From the NCBI RefSeq assembly GCF_014930365.1, contig NZ_JABXWI010000003.1:1-64000 (forward strand): 64,000 nt of DNA, written 5' to 3'. Numbering within the stretch: position 1 is the first letter of the stretch; each line of letters starts with the position of its first letter. Under the pieces are notes generated by a model. It did not search any database. It was given only the letters and a program-made list of their open reading frames with translations, and was not told where the DNA came from. Below, one piece after another: positions 7,384 through 16,494 of the stretch. The position numbers were made by a program, and so were the translations under genes. Origin of the DNA: Streptomyces caniscabiei (GTDB lineage Bacteria; Actinomycetota; Actinomycetes; Streptomycetales; Streptomycetaceae).

Positions 7384-9897
7384 CTACTCGGCCTTGATGG
7401 CGGTGAGCATGTTCAGCCTGGCCGCGCTGCGGGCCGGCCACATGGCGGCCAGCAGGCCGACCAGCGCCGCCAGCAACAGGAAGAGCCCGAACCGGTCCCA
7501 TGGCAGCGCGAACGCGTATCCGGGGATCTCCGCCTTGGTGACCTCGCAGACCGCCCAGCCCAGGAAGGTTCCGACCGCGATGCCGACCGTCGCGCCGAAG
7601 AGGGAGATGACCACGGACTCCAGCTGGATCATCCGTGTCACGCCCCGCCGGTCGAGTCCGACGGCGCGCAGCATGCCGACCTCCCGCTGCCGCTCGAAGA
7701 CCGACATCGCGAGGGTGTTCACCACCCCGAGCACCGCGATGACCAAGGAGATCGCCAGCAGTGCGTACAGCACGTTCAGCACGGTGTCGAAGGCTCCGCC
7801 GAACTCGTCGCGGATGGCCTGCCGGTCATCGATCTTGATCCCCGGGTACCGGGCGAGGGCGTCGGCGAGTGCCTTCTCGTTCGTGCTGCCATCCGCCTTG
7901 AGGTAGACCTTCGAGAGAGTCGTGGAGGCGGCGTTCGCATCGATCACGTCCGCGGAGACGACGACCGGCAGGACGACTTCGTTGGTCTCGAAGACGGCCC
8001 CGACGGTCAGCTTGCGGCTCCTGTCGGAGTCCCCGTACACCGCCGGCAGGGTGTCCCCCACCTTCCAGCCGTGGGCCCGCGCTTCGTCCTCGGCGACGGC
8101 GACCTGCCCCTTCGCGAGCGCGTCCTGCGAGCCTGAGACGACAGGCAGGCGGAGGGTCTTGTCGAAGTCCGCCGGGGTGACGGCGGAGACATCCTCCTGG
8201 ATGCCGTCGAGCTGCATCCAGGACTGCTGTTCCTGCGACACCGTCGTGACGCCGGGGACCTTGCGCAGTGCGGCGGCAGCCGAGGTGTCCAGGCCCGCGC
8301 CGCTGTCCGTGACCATGTAGTCGGCCTTGACGATGTCCGTCGTCATCCTGTCCGTGGACTGGCCGACGGTGGTGGCGAGTACGGTCAGAGCGCTGACCAG
8401 TGTGAGGCCGATGGCCAGCGCGGAGGCGGTGGCGCCGGTACGGCGCGGGCTGCGTACGGCGTTCTGGCCGGCGAGCTTGCCGGAGACCCCGAAGCCGGCC
8501 CGCAGCAACGGCTGTACGACCGCGATCACGGGCCGGGACAGCAACGGGATCAGCACGAGGACACCCGTCACGGCGAGGAAGGCACCGAACCCGACGAGCG
8601 CCCTGCCCTCGGAACCGCCGGCCCCGGCACCGGCGACGACGGTCGCCGCGCCGAGCAGCGTGATGATGCCGCCGAGGAGGTTCCGTATCAGCAGGGACCT
8701 GGTGGTCGCGGGCAGGTGTGCGCTGCCGATCGCCGCGACGGGCGGGATCTTCGCGGCGCGGCGGGCCGGCAGCCAGGCGGCCACCATGGTGACCAGGACC
8801 CCGACGACGGCCGCGACCAGGACGGTCGTCGACGTGACGACCAGCGGCCCGTCCGGGTTCTTCGTGCCGAAGACCCCGACGGTGGAACGCGCCGCGGCGG
8901 CGATGGCGGCACCGAGTCCGAGCCCGGCGGCGGCGCCGACGGCGCCGACCACCATCGCTTCGATCAGGACGGACCGGGTGACCTGCCTGCGGGAGGCGCC
9001 GACCGCGCGCAGCAGAGCGAGTTCGCGGGTGCGCTGGGCGGCGAGCATGGTGAAGGTGTTGGCGATCAGGAAGACGCTGACGAAGAGCGCGACGGCGGCG
9101 AAGGCGAGCAGGATCGCGCTGAGCATCGACGCGTCACTCGCTCCTCCCTTGGCCCTTTCGTCGGCGAGTTGACGGCCCGTCCTGACGTCCGTGTCGTCCG
9201 GAAGCACCTTCCTCAGGGTGGCGGCGAGTTCGGTGCTGGACGTGCCCGGGGCGGCGGTGACGGTGGCGTACTCGTAGTAGCCGGGCTGGAGGAAGAGCCG
9301 CTGAGCGGTCGGCGTGTCGAACAGGGCGAGGCTGTCGCCCAGGGCCACCCAGGTGTCGTCGGTGGTGAAGATGCCGGAGAGTTCGTACGTCGTCGTCGGC
9401 CCCCTGAAGGCGACGCGCACCGTGTCGCCGACGTGGTAGCCGCCCTTCTCGGCGGTGTCCTTGTCGAGCGCGACCTGGCCGGGTTCGGTGGGCCCGCTGC
9501 CGTCGGTGAACACGTGGAGCGGGTCCTTTCCGTCCTTTCCGGGCGCGAAGTTGGCGCCCATGCCGGACGAGCCACCGCCGATGAGCGCGCCGTCCTTGTC
9601 GGTGACGCCGGCGATCCCGTCGACCCGTCCGGCGGCTCCGGCGACCCCGTCGAGCCGGGCGATCTCTTCCAGCGTCTTCCCGCTGAGGCCGGGGACCTTT
9701 TCGGATTGGCTGTAGGAGCGGACCTCGACGTCCATGTGGGCGTAGCTCTTGGCCGTCTGGTCTCGGTAGCCGCCGCTGAGGGTGTCGTTGAAGATCAGGG
9801 TGCCGGAGACGAACGCGACGCCGAGCATGACGGCGAGCACGGTCATCAGCAGTCTGGCCTTGTGTGCGAGGACATTGCGCAGGGCTGTGCGGAACAT
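7384..9897 (-). CDS. ABC transporter permease with two FtsX domains
   Basis: The 837-residue membrane protein starts with an N-terminal transmembrane helix (KARLLMTVLAVMLGVAFVSG). An extracellular MacB-like periplasmic-core domain follows, and then two FtsX domains (around residues 250-380 and 715-830) with groups of transmembrane helices. The block TFTMLAAQRTRELALLRAVG and its repeat in the second half, ERQREVGMLRAVGLDRRGV, are the conserved cytoplasmic-facing segments after the first helix of each FtsX domain. Such permeases pair with a LolD/MacB-type ATPase and act in export, lipoprotein handling or envelope-stress resistance. The matching ATPase gene lies 102 bp upstream in the same direction, so the two form an operon. 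The substrate cannot be predicted. Confidence 0.93.
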   Translation of the reverse strand: MFRTALRNVLAHKARLLMTVLAVMLGVAFVSGTLIFNDTLSGGYRDQTAKSYAHMDVEVRSYSQSEKVPGLSGKTLEEIARLDGVAGAAGRVDGIAGVTDKDGALIGGGSSGMGANFAPGKDGKDPLHVFTDGSGPTEPGQVALDKDTAEKGGYHVGDTVRVAFRGPTTTYELSGIFTTDDTWVALGDSLALFDTPTAQRLFLQPGYYEYATVTAAPGTSSTELAATLRKVLPDDTDVRTGRQLADERAKGGASDASMLSAILLAFAAVALFVSVFLIANTFTMLAAQRTRELALLRAVGASRRQVTRSVLIEAMVVGAVGAAAGLGLGAAIAAAARSTVGVFGTKNPDGPLVVTSTTVLVAAVVGVLVTMVAAWLPARRAAKIPPVAAIGSAHLPATTRSLLIRNLLGGIITLLGAATVVAGAGAGGSEGRALVGFGAFLAVTGVLVLIPLLSRPVIAVVQPLLRAGFGVSGKLAGQNAVRSPRRTGATASALAIGLTLVSALTVLATTVGQSTDRMTTDIVKADYMVTDSGAGLDTSAAAALRKVPGVTTVSQEQQSWMQLDGIQEDVSAVTPADFDKTLRLPVVSGSQDALAKGQVAVAEDEARAHGWKVGDTLPAVYGDSDRSRKLTVGAVFETNEVVLPVVVSADVIDANAASTTLSKVYLKADGSTNEKALADALARYPGIKIDDRQAIRDEFGGAFDTVLNVLYALLAISLVIAVLGVVNTLAMSVFERQREVGMLRAVGLDRRGVTRMIQLESVVISLFGATVGIAVGTFLGWAVCEVTKAEIPGYAFALPWDRFGLFLLLAALVGLLAAMWPARSAARLNMLTAIKAE

Positions 9898-9999
9898 GGC
9901 GATGTCTGTCCTGGTGAGGTGAGGGGAGGACGGGGTCGATCAGGGGGTGCGTGTCGGTTCGTACGACTCGGTGCGGTCCCGCGGCTCGGCTTGAACGGC

Positions 10000-10773
10000 T
10001 CAGCTCGTACGGAACCTGGGGGTGTCGAAGGACTTCATGAGGTCGAGGACCCCGTCCGCGGTGGGCTCGTACATCTCGTCGACGATCCGCCCGTCGGCGA
10101 GGAAGACGACCCGGTCCGCGTAGGAGGCGGCAACCGGGTCATGGGTCACCATGACGACGGTCTGCCCCAACGTCCGTACGGAGTCACGCAGGAACCCAAG
10201 GACCTCGGCACCCGCACGCGAGTCCAGGTTTCCGGTCGGCTCGTCCCCGAAGACGATGTCCGGCTTGGACGCGAGCGCCCGGGCGACGGCGACACGCTGC
10301 TGCTGGCCGCCGGAGAGCTGGGCGGGGCGGTGGCTGAGCCGGCCCGAGAGGCCGACCATCTGGATGACCCTGTCCAGCCACTCCTTGTCCGGCGCCCGGC
10401 CGGCGATGTCCATCGGGAGCGTGATGTTCTCGAGCGCGGTGAGGGTCGGCAGCAGATTGAACGCCTGGAAGATGAAGCCGACCTTGTCCCGGCGGAGTCT
10501 GGTGAGCTGCCGGTCCGTCAGGGCTCCCAGTTCGATGTCCCCGACCCGGACGGAGCCGGAGGAGAAACTGTCCAGTCCTGCCACGCAGTGCATCAGCGTG
10601 GACTTGCCGGACCCGGAGGGCCCCATGATCGCGGTGAACCGGGACTGCCCGAAGTCGACACTGACCCGGTCGAGGGCGACCACCCGGGTGTCACCCTGTC
10701 CGTAGACCTTGGACAGGTCGGTGGCGCGGGCGGCGGCGGTGGGAGTGCGGGGAGTGGGTGGGGCGGTGGTCAC
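10000..10773 (-). CDS. ABC transporter ATP-binding protein (LolD/MacB type)
   Basis: A 257-residue ATPase carries Walker A GPSGSGKST, Q-loop FQAFNLLP, signature LSGGQQQR, Walker B DIVFGDEPTGNLDS and the H-loop THDP. Length and motifs fit the ATPase partner of FtsX-type permeases. I choose the GTG at 10773 (VTTAPPTP..., GGAG nine bases upstream) over the ATG at 10830. The same GTGACCACC start occurs in the degenerate copy at 14321, which supports the choice. The gene forms an operon with the downstream permease. Its upstream region, with GTCATCCTC and GAGGATGAC arms at about 10927-10966, was duplicated in inverted orientation at 14.1-14.3 kb. Confidence 0.93.
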   Translation of the reverse strand: MTTAPPTPRTPTAAARATDLSKVYGQGDTRVVALDRVSVDFGQSRFTAIMGPSGSGKSTLMHCVAGLDSFSSGSVRVGDIELGALTDRQLTRLRRDKVGFIFQAFNLLPTLTALENITLPMDIAGRAPDKEWLDRVIQMVGLSGRLSHRPAQLSGGQQQRVAVARALASKPDIVFGDEPTGNLDSRAGAEVLGFLRDSVRTLGQTVVMVTHDPVAASYADRVVFLADGRIVDEMYEPTADGVLDLMKSFDTPRFRTS

Positions 10774-10970
10774 GAGGTCGTGCTCCGATCGGGGGGCGCG
10801 GACAGCCCGGTGCGCGCGTACGGCCCGCACCGGGCTGAGGACTCCTTCATCGTCCGGTCCGCACCGTTCTCCGCGGATCAGCCGAAGTACCGACCACCTG
10901 AAGCTGATCGCGGAACGGGCCCGGTCATCCTCCGGTATGGCACTGCGTCAGCTCCGAGGATGACGTGCGG
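10683..10970 (-). repeat. Left copy of an inverted duplication (ATPase 5' end plus promoter)
   Basis: This stretch (promoter and first ~33 codons of the ABC ATPase) is clearly similar, in inverted orientation, to 14119-14420. Shared blocks include TCCTCGG-GCTGACG, CATACC, ATCAGCTTCAGGT, CTTCGGCTGATCCGCGGAGA, CGATCGGAG, GTGACCACC and, at protein level, DLSKVYGQGDTRVVA. The two copies flank about 3.2 kb. Confidence 0.75.
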
Positions 10971-11124
10971 GAGAGACCACCCGAGAAAAGAGGGCTGAAA
11001 ACCGCAAACCGCCAAGTGTCGGTCCCCGCGTCGTATCAGCCGTTCGGTCGATGCAGAGCCGGGCCGGAACGATTCGTCGGTCTGCGTGATCAGCGGCGTC
11101 GCCGTCTGGCGGCCGGCGCGGCAG

Positions 11125-11280
11125 CACATACATGGCGCCGACGAGGGCCGCTCGATCGGGTACCCGCATTCGTCCGGGGTGGCGGTGGCGACGCTCGGGC
11201 GGAGGTGGCGGCAGCGGGGCCACCCGCTGCCACAGGTCGTCAGGAAGAGGATCGGCACACGCCCCCGTACGACCTTGTCC
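11125..11280 (-). mobile_element. Degenerate IS5-family transposase N-terminal fragment
   Basis: The minus-strand frame reads DPLPDDLWQRVAPL, PERRHRHPGR, then DRAALVGAMYVL, which is the N-terminal helix-turn-helix region (DUF4096-like) of IS5-group transposases common in Streptomyces. The following sequence is frameshifted and no DDE catalytic domain, terminal repeats or target duplication can be seen. It is a dead remnant between the ABC promoter and the monooxygenase gene. Confidence 0.6.
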
Positions 11281-11362
11281 AGTGGTCGCCGACAGTGAGC
11301 CCCGCAGCGCCGCTTGTCCCCGAAGGTATGTGGCGGTGAGCCGGTGCCGGGTGCACATCCGA

Positions 11363-12520
11363 TCAGTTCAGGCGCGGTGGGATCCAGGCGTGGTGGCGAA
11401 GGATCATGCGCGTTGCCACGCGGGACGGTGTCAGCCGCATCGCCGTGTTCCGCAGGGCGACGGCCAGAGGGTTGGACAGCTGCTGCCCCATTTTCCCGGC
11501 CTGCCGCGCAGCGCGGGCGACGGCCTGGCTGCGCGGCCGACGCTCGGCGTCATAGCGGGCGAGCGCGGTCTCGACGGTGGACTCGGTGCTGAGCACGGCG
11601 GCCAGGGTGACAGCGTCCTCCAGCGCCTGGCAGGCGCCCTGTCCGAGGTTGGGGGTCATCGCGTGTGCCGCGTCACCGAGCAGCGCGATCCGACCGACCG
11701 TGTATGACAGGAGCGGTGCGCGGAGTTCGTTGACGTCGTGGTGCAGCACGGCGGCGGGCAGGGTCGCGTCGAGCAGCGCGGGAATCGGGTCGTGCCAGGA
11801 GTGGAAGCGTCGCCGCAGTTCGGCAAGGGGATCGGCGAACCGCGTCCCGGCAGGGAGATTGAGGACGGCGTGCCACTCGGCCCTCCCGTCCAAGAAGGCG
11901 ATGTGACCGAACTCCGCGCCTGGACCCCAGGTCAGCTCGAAGTCGGTGCGCAGAGCGACCTCGCGCTCGGTGATGGCGCGCAGCACCGTCGAGCCGCTGT
12001 GGACCGGGCCGGGATGGTCCGGGAAGAGACGGCTGCGGACTTTGCTGCCCATGCCGTCGGCCGCCACCACCAGATCGGCGTCCAGAGCCGTGTCGCCGCA
12101 GCTGACTCGAACCGTCTCGGGGTCGATCTGCTCGACCGAGACCGCCTCCGAGCCCACCAGCAGTGATTCGGCGGGCAGGGAGTCGCGCAGCAGCCGGTGC
12201 AGGGTGGAGCGTGGGATGCCCGTGATCGGTGTGCCCACCGCCTTCTCCAGCGCCGAGCCGTCCATGCGGGCCAGCCAACTGCCCTGAGGCGTCCGGGTGC
12301 CGCCGCTGTACTGCCCTCGTGAGGCACCCCGTATCGCTTGGCCGACGCCGAGTTCGTCCAGTGCCCGAAGGCCGTTGGCGGCCAGCGATATGCCCGCCCC
12401 CGCGTCCTCAAGCGTGGACAGGCGCTCGACGACCGTCACGTCCCAGCCGATGTGGTGCAGGCCGATCGCGGCGGCCAGCCCACCGATGCCCCCACCGACC
12501 ACCACTGCCCTGCCGCCCAT
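11363..12520 (-). CDS. FAD-dependent monooxygenase (salicylate/kynurenine hydroxylase-like)
   Basis: The 385-residue class A flavoprotein monooxygenase has the Rossmann fingerprint GGGIGGLAAAIGL near the start, the DG motif region VVAADGMGSKVR and the second FAD-binding motif GDAAHAMTPNLGQGACQALEDA. Such enzymes use NAD(P)H and O2 to hydroxylate an aromatic or related substrate. The substrate is not evident. It diverges from a TetR-family gene across 72 bp that hold two near-identical operators, one of them overlapping its translation start region, so the pair is probably a small inducible detoxification or tailoring unit. It is unrelated in position to the cluster at 19-41 kb. Confidence 0.9.
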   Translation of the reverse strand: MGGRAVVVGGGIGGLAAAIGLHHIGWDVTVVERLSTLEDAGAGISLAANGLRALDELGVGQAIRGASRGQYSGGTRTPQGSWLARMDGSALEKAVGTPITGIPRSTLHRLLRDSLPAESLLVGSEAVSVEQIDPETVRVSCGDTALDADLVVAADGMGSKVRSRLFPDHPGPVHSGSTVLRAITEREVALRTDFELTWGPGAEFGHIAFLDGRAEWHAVLNLPAGTRFADPLAELRRRFHSWHDPIPALLDATLPAAVLHHDVNELRAPLLSYTVGRIALLGDAAHAMTPNLGQGACQALEDAVTLAAVLSTESTVETALARYDAERRPRSQAVARAARQAGKMGQQLSNPLAVALRNTAMRLTPSRVATRMILRHHAWIPPRLN

Positions 12521-12536
12521 GCCGACGCCCCGATCC

Positions 12537-12585
12537 TTCTACATCTGTAGAAGGAAAACCTATCGGAGGTTCTACAGGTGTAGAA
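12537..12585. promoter_or_regulatory. Twin TetR operators TTCTACA-NN-TGTAGAA
   Basis: Two 16-bp perfect palindromes lie at 12537-12552 (central TC) and 12570-12585 (central GG), 33 bp centre to centre, about three helical turns. They fill the space between the divergent monooxygenase and TetR genes. The second one ends eight bases before the TetR start codon, so autoregulation is expected. Confidence 0.85.
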
Positions 12586-12592
12586 AGGGGTC

Positions 12593-13159
12593 ATGGCTTC
12601 GGATCGGCGCACCCTCCTCGCGGACGCGGCTCTCGACGTACTCGCCGACGAAGGGATCCGCGGCCTCACCCACCGCGCAGTCGACCGCAGAGCCGCCATG
12701 CCACCCGGCACCACCTCGGCCTACTTCCGCACCCGAACCGCGCTGCTCACCGCACTCGTCACCCGCCTGGTCCAACTCGACCAAGCGGAACTGCACACCA
12801 CGGCCGAAGGGCTTTTGCCCCTGCGTACCGCCGAGGACCTGGTGAACGGTATGGCACTACTGATCCGGCAGCGGCTCACCGGCGAGGGCCGCCGCCGCTC
12901 GCTTGCCCGCTACGCCTGCGCCGTCGAGAGCGTGCGCGACCCGGAGTTGCGCGAGATCCTCGTGCCCCGCGAGAACGCCGGACACGAGGCCGTCCGACTG
13001 TTCCTAGGCGCACACGGCGTCACGGATGTCGAGAACCGTACGCACACTCTGCTGACCTGCGTCGACGGGCTGGTTTTCGACCGGCTGGTGAGCGGCGGCG
13101 AGGTACAGCGCGAAGCCCTCGAAGGCCTCGTCGCCGCCGCCCTGCGTGACGCCCCCTGA
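12593..13159 (+). CDS. TetR-family transcriptional regulator
   Basis: The 188-residue regulator has a typical N-terminal TetR helix-turn-helix (residues about 5-50: LLADAALDVLADEGIRGLTHRAV, then MPPGTTSAYFRTRTALLTAL) and an alpha-helical ligand-binding domain. It probably represses itself and the divergent flavin monooxygenase through the two palindromes in between, and is released by the substrate or a related aromatic. An AAGGGG Shine-Dalgarno directly precedes the ATG. The C-terminal domain gives no ligand clue. Confidence 0.92.
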   Translation: MASDRRTLLADAALDVLADEGIRGLTHRAVDRRAAMPPGTTSAYFRTRTALLTALVTRLVQLDQAELHTTAEGLLPLRTAEDLVNGMALLIRQRLTGEGRRRSLARYACAVESVRDPELREILVPRENAGHEAVRLFLGAHGVTDVENRTHTLLTCVDGLVFDRLVSGGEVQREALEGLVAAALRDAP

Positions 13160-14118
13160 GCGGGACCGCCCTCCGCCGCCGGACCAGAAGGACGGCACCG
13201 ATCGTCCCCCACAGTCCGCAACGGGTTGACGCCGCACCGCTCCTGGTACGGGGGGCAGCGTTCGGCGCCAGCGGCCCGAACCGTGGCCGCGCCCACATCG
13301 ACGGTGTGCCATCGAAGACCACAGCGATCTCGATCCTCCTCTCGCCGTGTTCGCGTGCGGGGCCGTGCCCGCGGGATCCGACACGGCGGCGTTCAGCGAC
13401 ACGGGCGCCTTCAGCCAATCGACATGTGATGCCACGCGCAATCGCGCCCAGCTCACCCCACGGGCTTCATGCGAAAGGCAGGGCCGGGAACACTCTCGAC
13501 GCCGTCCGCCTGCACGGCAGGGCCTTGTCCGCATGCGAAGCCGCGCCGCGAGAAGGTTGCGCGGACAGCCGAGAACGCGCTCGAAGTCACTGAAGCGGGA
13601 CGAGCCGTACCAGACCTCGCGCAGGATGACGTCGACGGGGATGAGTACGCGCCGTCGCCCGGCTCGGCTGTGCATCGGCCGAAGGGCCGAGGCGATGGTG
13701 TGGTGCTAGTTGGTATGCGGCGCGTCTCGCCGCTGAGGACGGCAACACGCCCTAAAGTCCCGCACCCCAGGCGGTTTCCGAAAGGGCTCATCTCCGGAGC
13801 TGACGCAACTGCGCACCCGGGGCCGGCGGAACGGTCACTCGCCCCCAGGAGGTCGGGAACTCCAGCCTCCGGGGGGCAACTTGTCCGGGATGGCGCGCAC
13901 AACGCCCTTCTCCCCCACCGCCGTCACGCACTGCGTGCGGTCGGCCCATACCGGCCGTTCCAGCCGTGCAGCGTACGAGTGGAGTCAGCGCAGCCGTGTA
14001 CGCCAACTGTCGGCAGAAGCCGCTGGGGGCGAAACGTGGTGAACGAGCGACCTCGCCCGGACGGCGTCGATCCCGCCACAGCAGGGGCCGAACGGCTGCT
14101 GACGACAGGCGTCATCGG
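13160..14118. other. Non-coding, degenerate stretch
   Basis: Nearly 1 kb after the TetR gene holds no convincing intact gene. Open frames exist on both strands, as expected at this GC content, but none starts with a ribosome-binding site or resembles a family, except for the HxlR remnant listed separately. It lies between the two copies of the inverted ABC duplication. Confidence 0.5.
13453..13660 (-). pseudogene. Remnant of an HxlR-family regulator
   Basis: The minus-strand frame reads DVILREVWYGSSRFSDFE followed by RVLGCPRNLLAARLRM. This is the winged-helix core of HxlR regulators (…ILRExxxGxxRFxDFxRxLGxPRNLLxxRL). The expected wing then appears only out of frame (AFRMKPVG, like EYRLTPKG), and the frame ends at 13453. 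The N-terminal CPxxxxL and the C-terminal helices are missing. It is a decayed gene. Confidence 0.65.
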
Positions 14119-14420
14119 GACGCGTCGTCCTCGGGGCTGACGGAGCGGCATACCTGAGACGGATGAGACCAAGTGCGGGCATCAGCTTCAGGTAGTCGGC
14201 ACTTCGGCTGATCCGCGGAGACCGCACCAGCCGGATGATGAGGAAGTCCCGCAAGCCATAGGCAAGTTCGAGCTCGGACGTGTGTGCCGTCCTCCCATGC
14301 CCTCGATCGGAGTAGATCTCGTGACCACCTCGCCGCCCGCTCCCGGCTCTCTTGCCGCGACCGCCCGCCCCGCCGATCTCTCCAAGGTCTACGGACAGGG
14401 CGACACCCGGGTGGTGGCGA
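14119..14420 (+). repeat. Right copy of the inverted ABC promoter/ATPase duplication
   Basis: Counterpart of 10683-10970. The promoter part (14119-14320) and the first 33 codons from the GTG at 14321 are preserved well enough to align by eye, with scattered substitutions and small indels, so the duplication is old. Confidence 0.75.
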
Positions 14421-14440
14421 GCCCACCGCGGACGGGGTCC
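14321..14440 (+). pseudogene. Internally deleted ABC ATPase gene
   Basis: From the GTG at 14321 the frame encodes a paralogue of the intact ATPase start (VTTSPPAPG … DLSKVYGQGDTRVVA). At 14419 it jumps directly to the sequence GAGCCCACCGCGGACGGGGT, which in the intact gene encodes the near-C-terminal EPTADGV. Walker A, signature and Walker B are all gone and the join is out of frame. A deletion of about 600 bp inside the gene explains this. The permease partner of this copy is missing. Confidence 0.8.
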
Positions 14441-14758
14441 GTACCGCGCACTTGTTGATGGACTCCGCTCATCCCCCGGCTGAACATGCTCACCACTGTC
14501 AGGACCGAGCAGAGCGGGTCGCCGACGACGGTCCCGCCCTGGCTCCGGCGACGACCGCCAGCTATCAGCTTTCCGCCCCACCGCGCGTGCGATGGGTCGC
14601 GGATGCGCCTTGCCCGCAGGCCGCTTCGCGGGCAGCCCCCAGGTGTCCTGCGCTCGGACCGAAGACAGCGACAGCAGAACTTCAGCTGGTTCGCAGTGAG
14701 TTGGATGGCGAGCGCGGGTCCACCGGGGTGGGTGATCTATTCGAAGACTGGAGATTCC

Positions 14759-15649
14759 ATGCAACACAGCAACACCGTCGTCCACGGAACGGCGGCTCGG
14801 CGGAACGCCTCCGTCGCAGTCGCGGCCGGCACGGTACTCGGGCTCGTCGCCATGTCCGTCGGCACGGCCCATGCCGCGACCCCGACGGACCGCGGGCGCC
14901 CGGTCGTGCAGATCATCGGCGGAGACGAGAAGCCCGACGGCTCGCACCCGTTCACGGCGGCGCTGCTGATCAAGGGCAAGGGCAAGCCCCTCGACCGGCA
15001 CTTCTGCGGCGGCAGCCTGCTCGATCCGGACGTCGTGATGACGGCCGCGCACTGCGTCGACGACGTGAAGCCCAAGCAGATAGAGACCGTCGTGGGCCGG
15101 ACCGTGCTGTCGAACAGGAAGCAGGGCCATCTGCGCAACATCCGCTCGATCACCATCCACCCCCGCTACGACGGGGACTACGACGTCGCGTTCCTGGAAC
15201 TGGACAAACCCGTCTACGGCATCGCCCCGGTCAACCTGCCGACCCAGGGCACGGACGCGCTCATCCGGCCGGGTGCCAAGGCCACGGTCGCCGGCTGGGG
15301 CAACACCGACACCGAGGTGCCGAACCATCCGGACCGGCTGCGCGCGGTGGACGTCCCGATCGTGTCGCACATCGAGTGCAAGGCGTCGTACTCGAACTAC
15401 GACAAGAAGGTCCATGTGTGCGCGGGAGTGGAGGGGAAGGATTCCTGCCAGGGTGACAGCGGCGGGCCGCTCTTCCGCACGCTGAAGGGCCGCAAGGGCG
15501 TGTACCAGATAGGCGTCGTCTCGTACGGCGACGGCTGCGCGGCGCAGGGCGCTCCGGGCGTGTACACCTACACCGGCTCCGCCAAGCTGTGGGACACCCT
15601 GTGGAAGTCCGCCGAGGGCAAGCGGGTGAAGCGCCTGCTCAGCCGCTGA
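14759..15649 (+). CDS. Secreted trypsin-like serine protease (S1 family)
   Basis: The 296-residue precursor has a signal peptide (hydrophobic region about residues 18-40, ending AHAA), a short pro-segment and the mature N-terminus IIGG at 52. The catalytic triad is His98 (TAAHC), Asp142 (YDVAFLE) and Ser234 (GDSGGP). Asp228 (KDSCQGDSGG) sits where trypsin's Asp189 does, predicting cleavage after Lys/Arg. Six cysteines are positioned for three disulfides. The ATG at 14759 with GGAG six bases upstream is preferred over upstream starts, which would bury the signal peptide behind 91 unlikely residues. A strong terminator follows. A second, shorter trypsin lies at 51.8 kb. Confidence 0.93.
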   Translation: MQHSNTVVHGTAARRNASVAVAAGTVLGLVAMSVGTAHAATPTDRGRPVVQIIGGDEKPDGSHPFTAALLIKGKGKPLDRHFCGGSLLDPDVVMTAAHCVDDVKPKQIETVVGRTVLSNRKQGHLRNIRSITIHPRYDGDYDVAFLELDKPVYGIAPVNLPTQGTDALIRPGAKATVAGWGNTDTEVPNHPDRLRAVDVPIVSHIECKASYSNYDKKVHVCAGVEGKDSCQGDSGGPLFRTLKGRKGVYQIGVVSYGDGCAAQGAPGVYTYTGSAKLWDTLWKSAEGKRVKRLLSR

Positions 15650-15656
15650 TCCGGTG

Positions 15657-15684
15657 CCCGCGCGGAACGGCTGTTCCGCGCGGG
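15657..15684. terminator. Perfect 12-bp hairpin terminator after the protease
   Basis: CCCGCGCGGAAC pairs perfectly with GTTCCGCGCGGG around a GGCT loop, seven bases after the stop codon. Confidence 0.75.
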
Positions 15685-16410
15685 TCCTGCGGCGCTCGCC
15701 CAACGCACCCGACTCCTGCCTGCAGCAGGTGCCCCTCCAGGCCGGGCGACCCTGTCCGCACCGCACGTTTTCTCAGTACTACGACGGTGCTTGTCCTGAG
15801 TGCTGGGCAGTTATCACGGGCTGTGTCGATGGCGATGCCTCGGTGGCCTCGCTGCGTGGCGAGGGCGCCGAGCCGGCGGGCGAGTGCGCGGTTGATCCAG
15901 CCGGTGGCGGAGACGGCGACGCGCGCGCCATGGGGTGGAACTCCCCGCCCGTCCGGTGGCGCCAGTGCACCACCGAGGCGCGGAAAGACCACATCGCCAC
16001 CGACACGGCGAAGCCCGATGCGGGGAAACCCTGGCCGTGCGGGAACGGCCGGGTCGCTTCCCGGGCCGGGCGGCCTGCGGGTTGCTCGGGGGGCAGCGCG
16101 TCCCTGTCCTCGCCGTACAGGCGTTTGCGAGTGTGAGTTCCCCCCTCATCCGACGTGGGTTCTGCCCGTCGACAGCTCACGCGAGGACAGCACAGCAAGC
16201 CCCACAGGGCACATCCAGGGCACACATACCCGGAAAACGCTGCGAAGTGACGAGATCAGGTGAGGGGCGTTTCTGCAGGTCAGCACGGATCAGTGCGCAT
16301 TCCCGCAGGTCAGAGCCGCGTCGCAGCACTCCACTCTCAATCGCACGGGCACAACCTAACGCCCGGCGCCGTTTTCCACCGAGCCCTCTTGACAAGCTCC
16401 GACCCCGGCG
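15685..16410. other. Intergenic stretch without a recognisable gene
   Basis: Between the protease terminator and the hyi operators there are about 725 bases. Several overlapping open frames exist, but none has family resemblance or a credible ribosome-binding site. A minus-strand frame around 15.7-15.95 kb (VAVSATGWINRALARRLGAL) has protein-like composition and may be debris of an unknown gene. Confidence 0.4.
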
Positions 16411-16416
16411 GCAGTC

Positions 16417-16452
16417 TTCCATTAAGCAGAAACCAAATTCCACTATACGGAA
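16417..16452. promoter_or_regulatory. Tandem operators upstream of hyi
   Basis: Two 15-bp sites, TTCCATTAAGCAGAA (16417-16431) and TTCCACTATACGGAA (16438-16452), follow the pattern TTCC-N7-(G/A)GAA and are 21 bp apart centre to centre. The same pair with the same spacing occurs upstream of gcl (43184-43219). They probably bind the glyoxylate/allantoin repressor of the IclR family (AllR-like); the regulator itself is not in this window. Confidence 0.75.
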
Positions 16453-16494
16453 ATAATATCCGGAGAGTGCACGGAAGGGAGCGTCCGAGGCCCC

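Noticed and set aside
15685..16250. Possible gene debris on the minus strand downstream of the protease
   Set aside because: Protein-like composition in one frame but no recognisable motif; not enough to call a family or a pseudogene.
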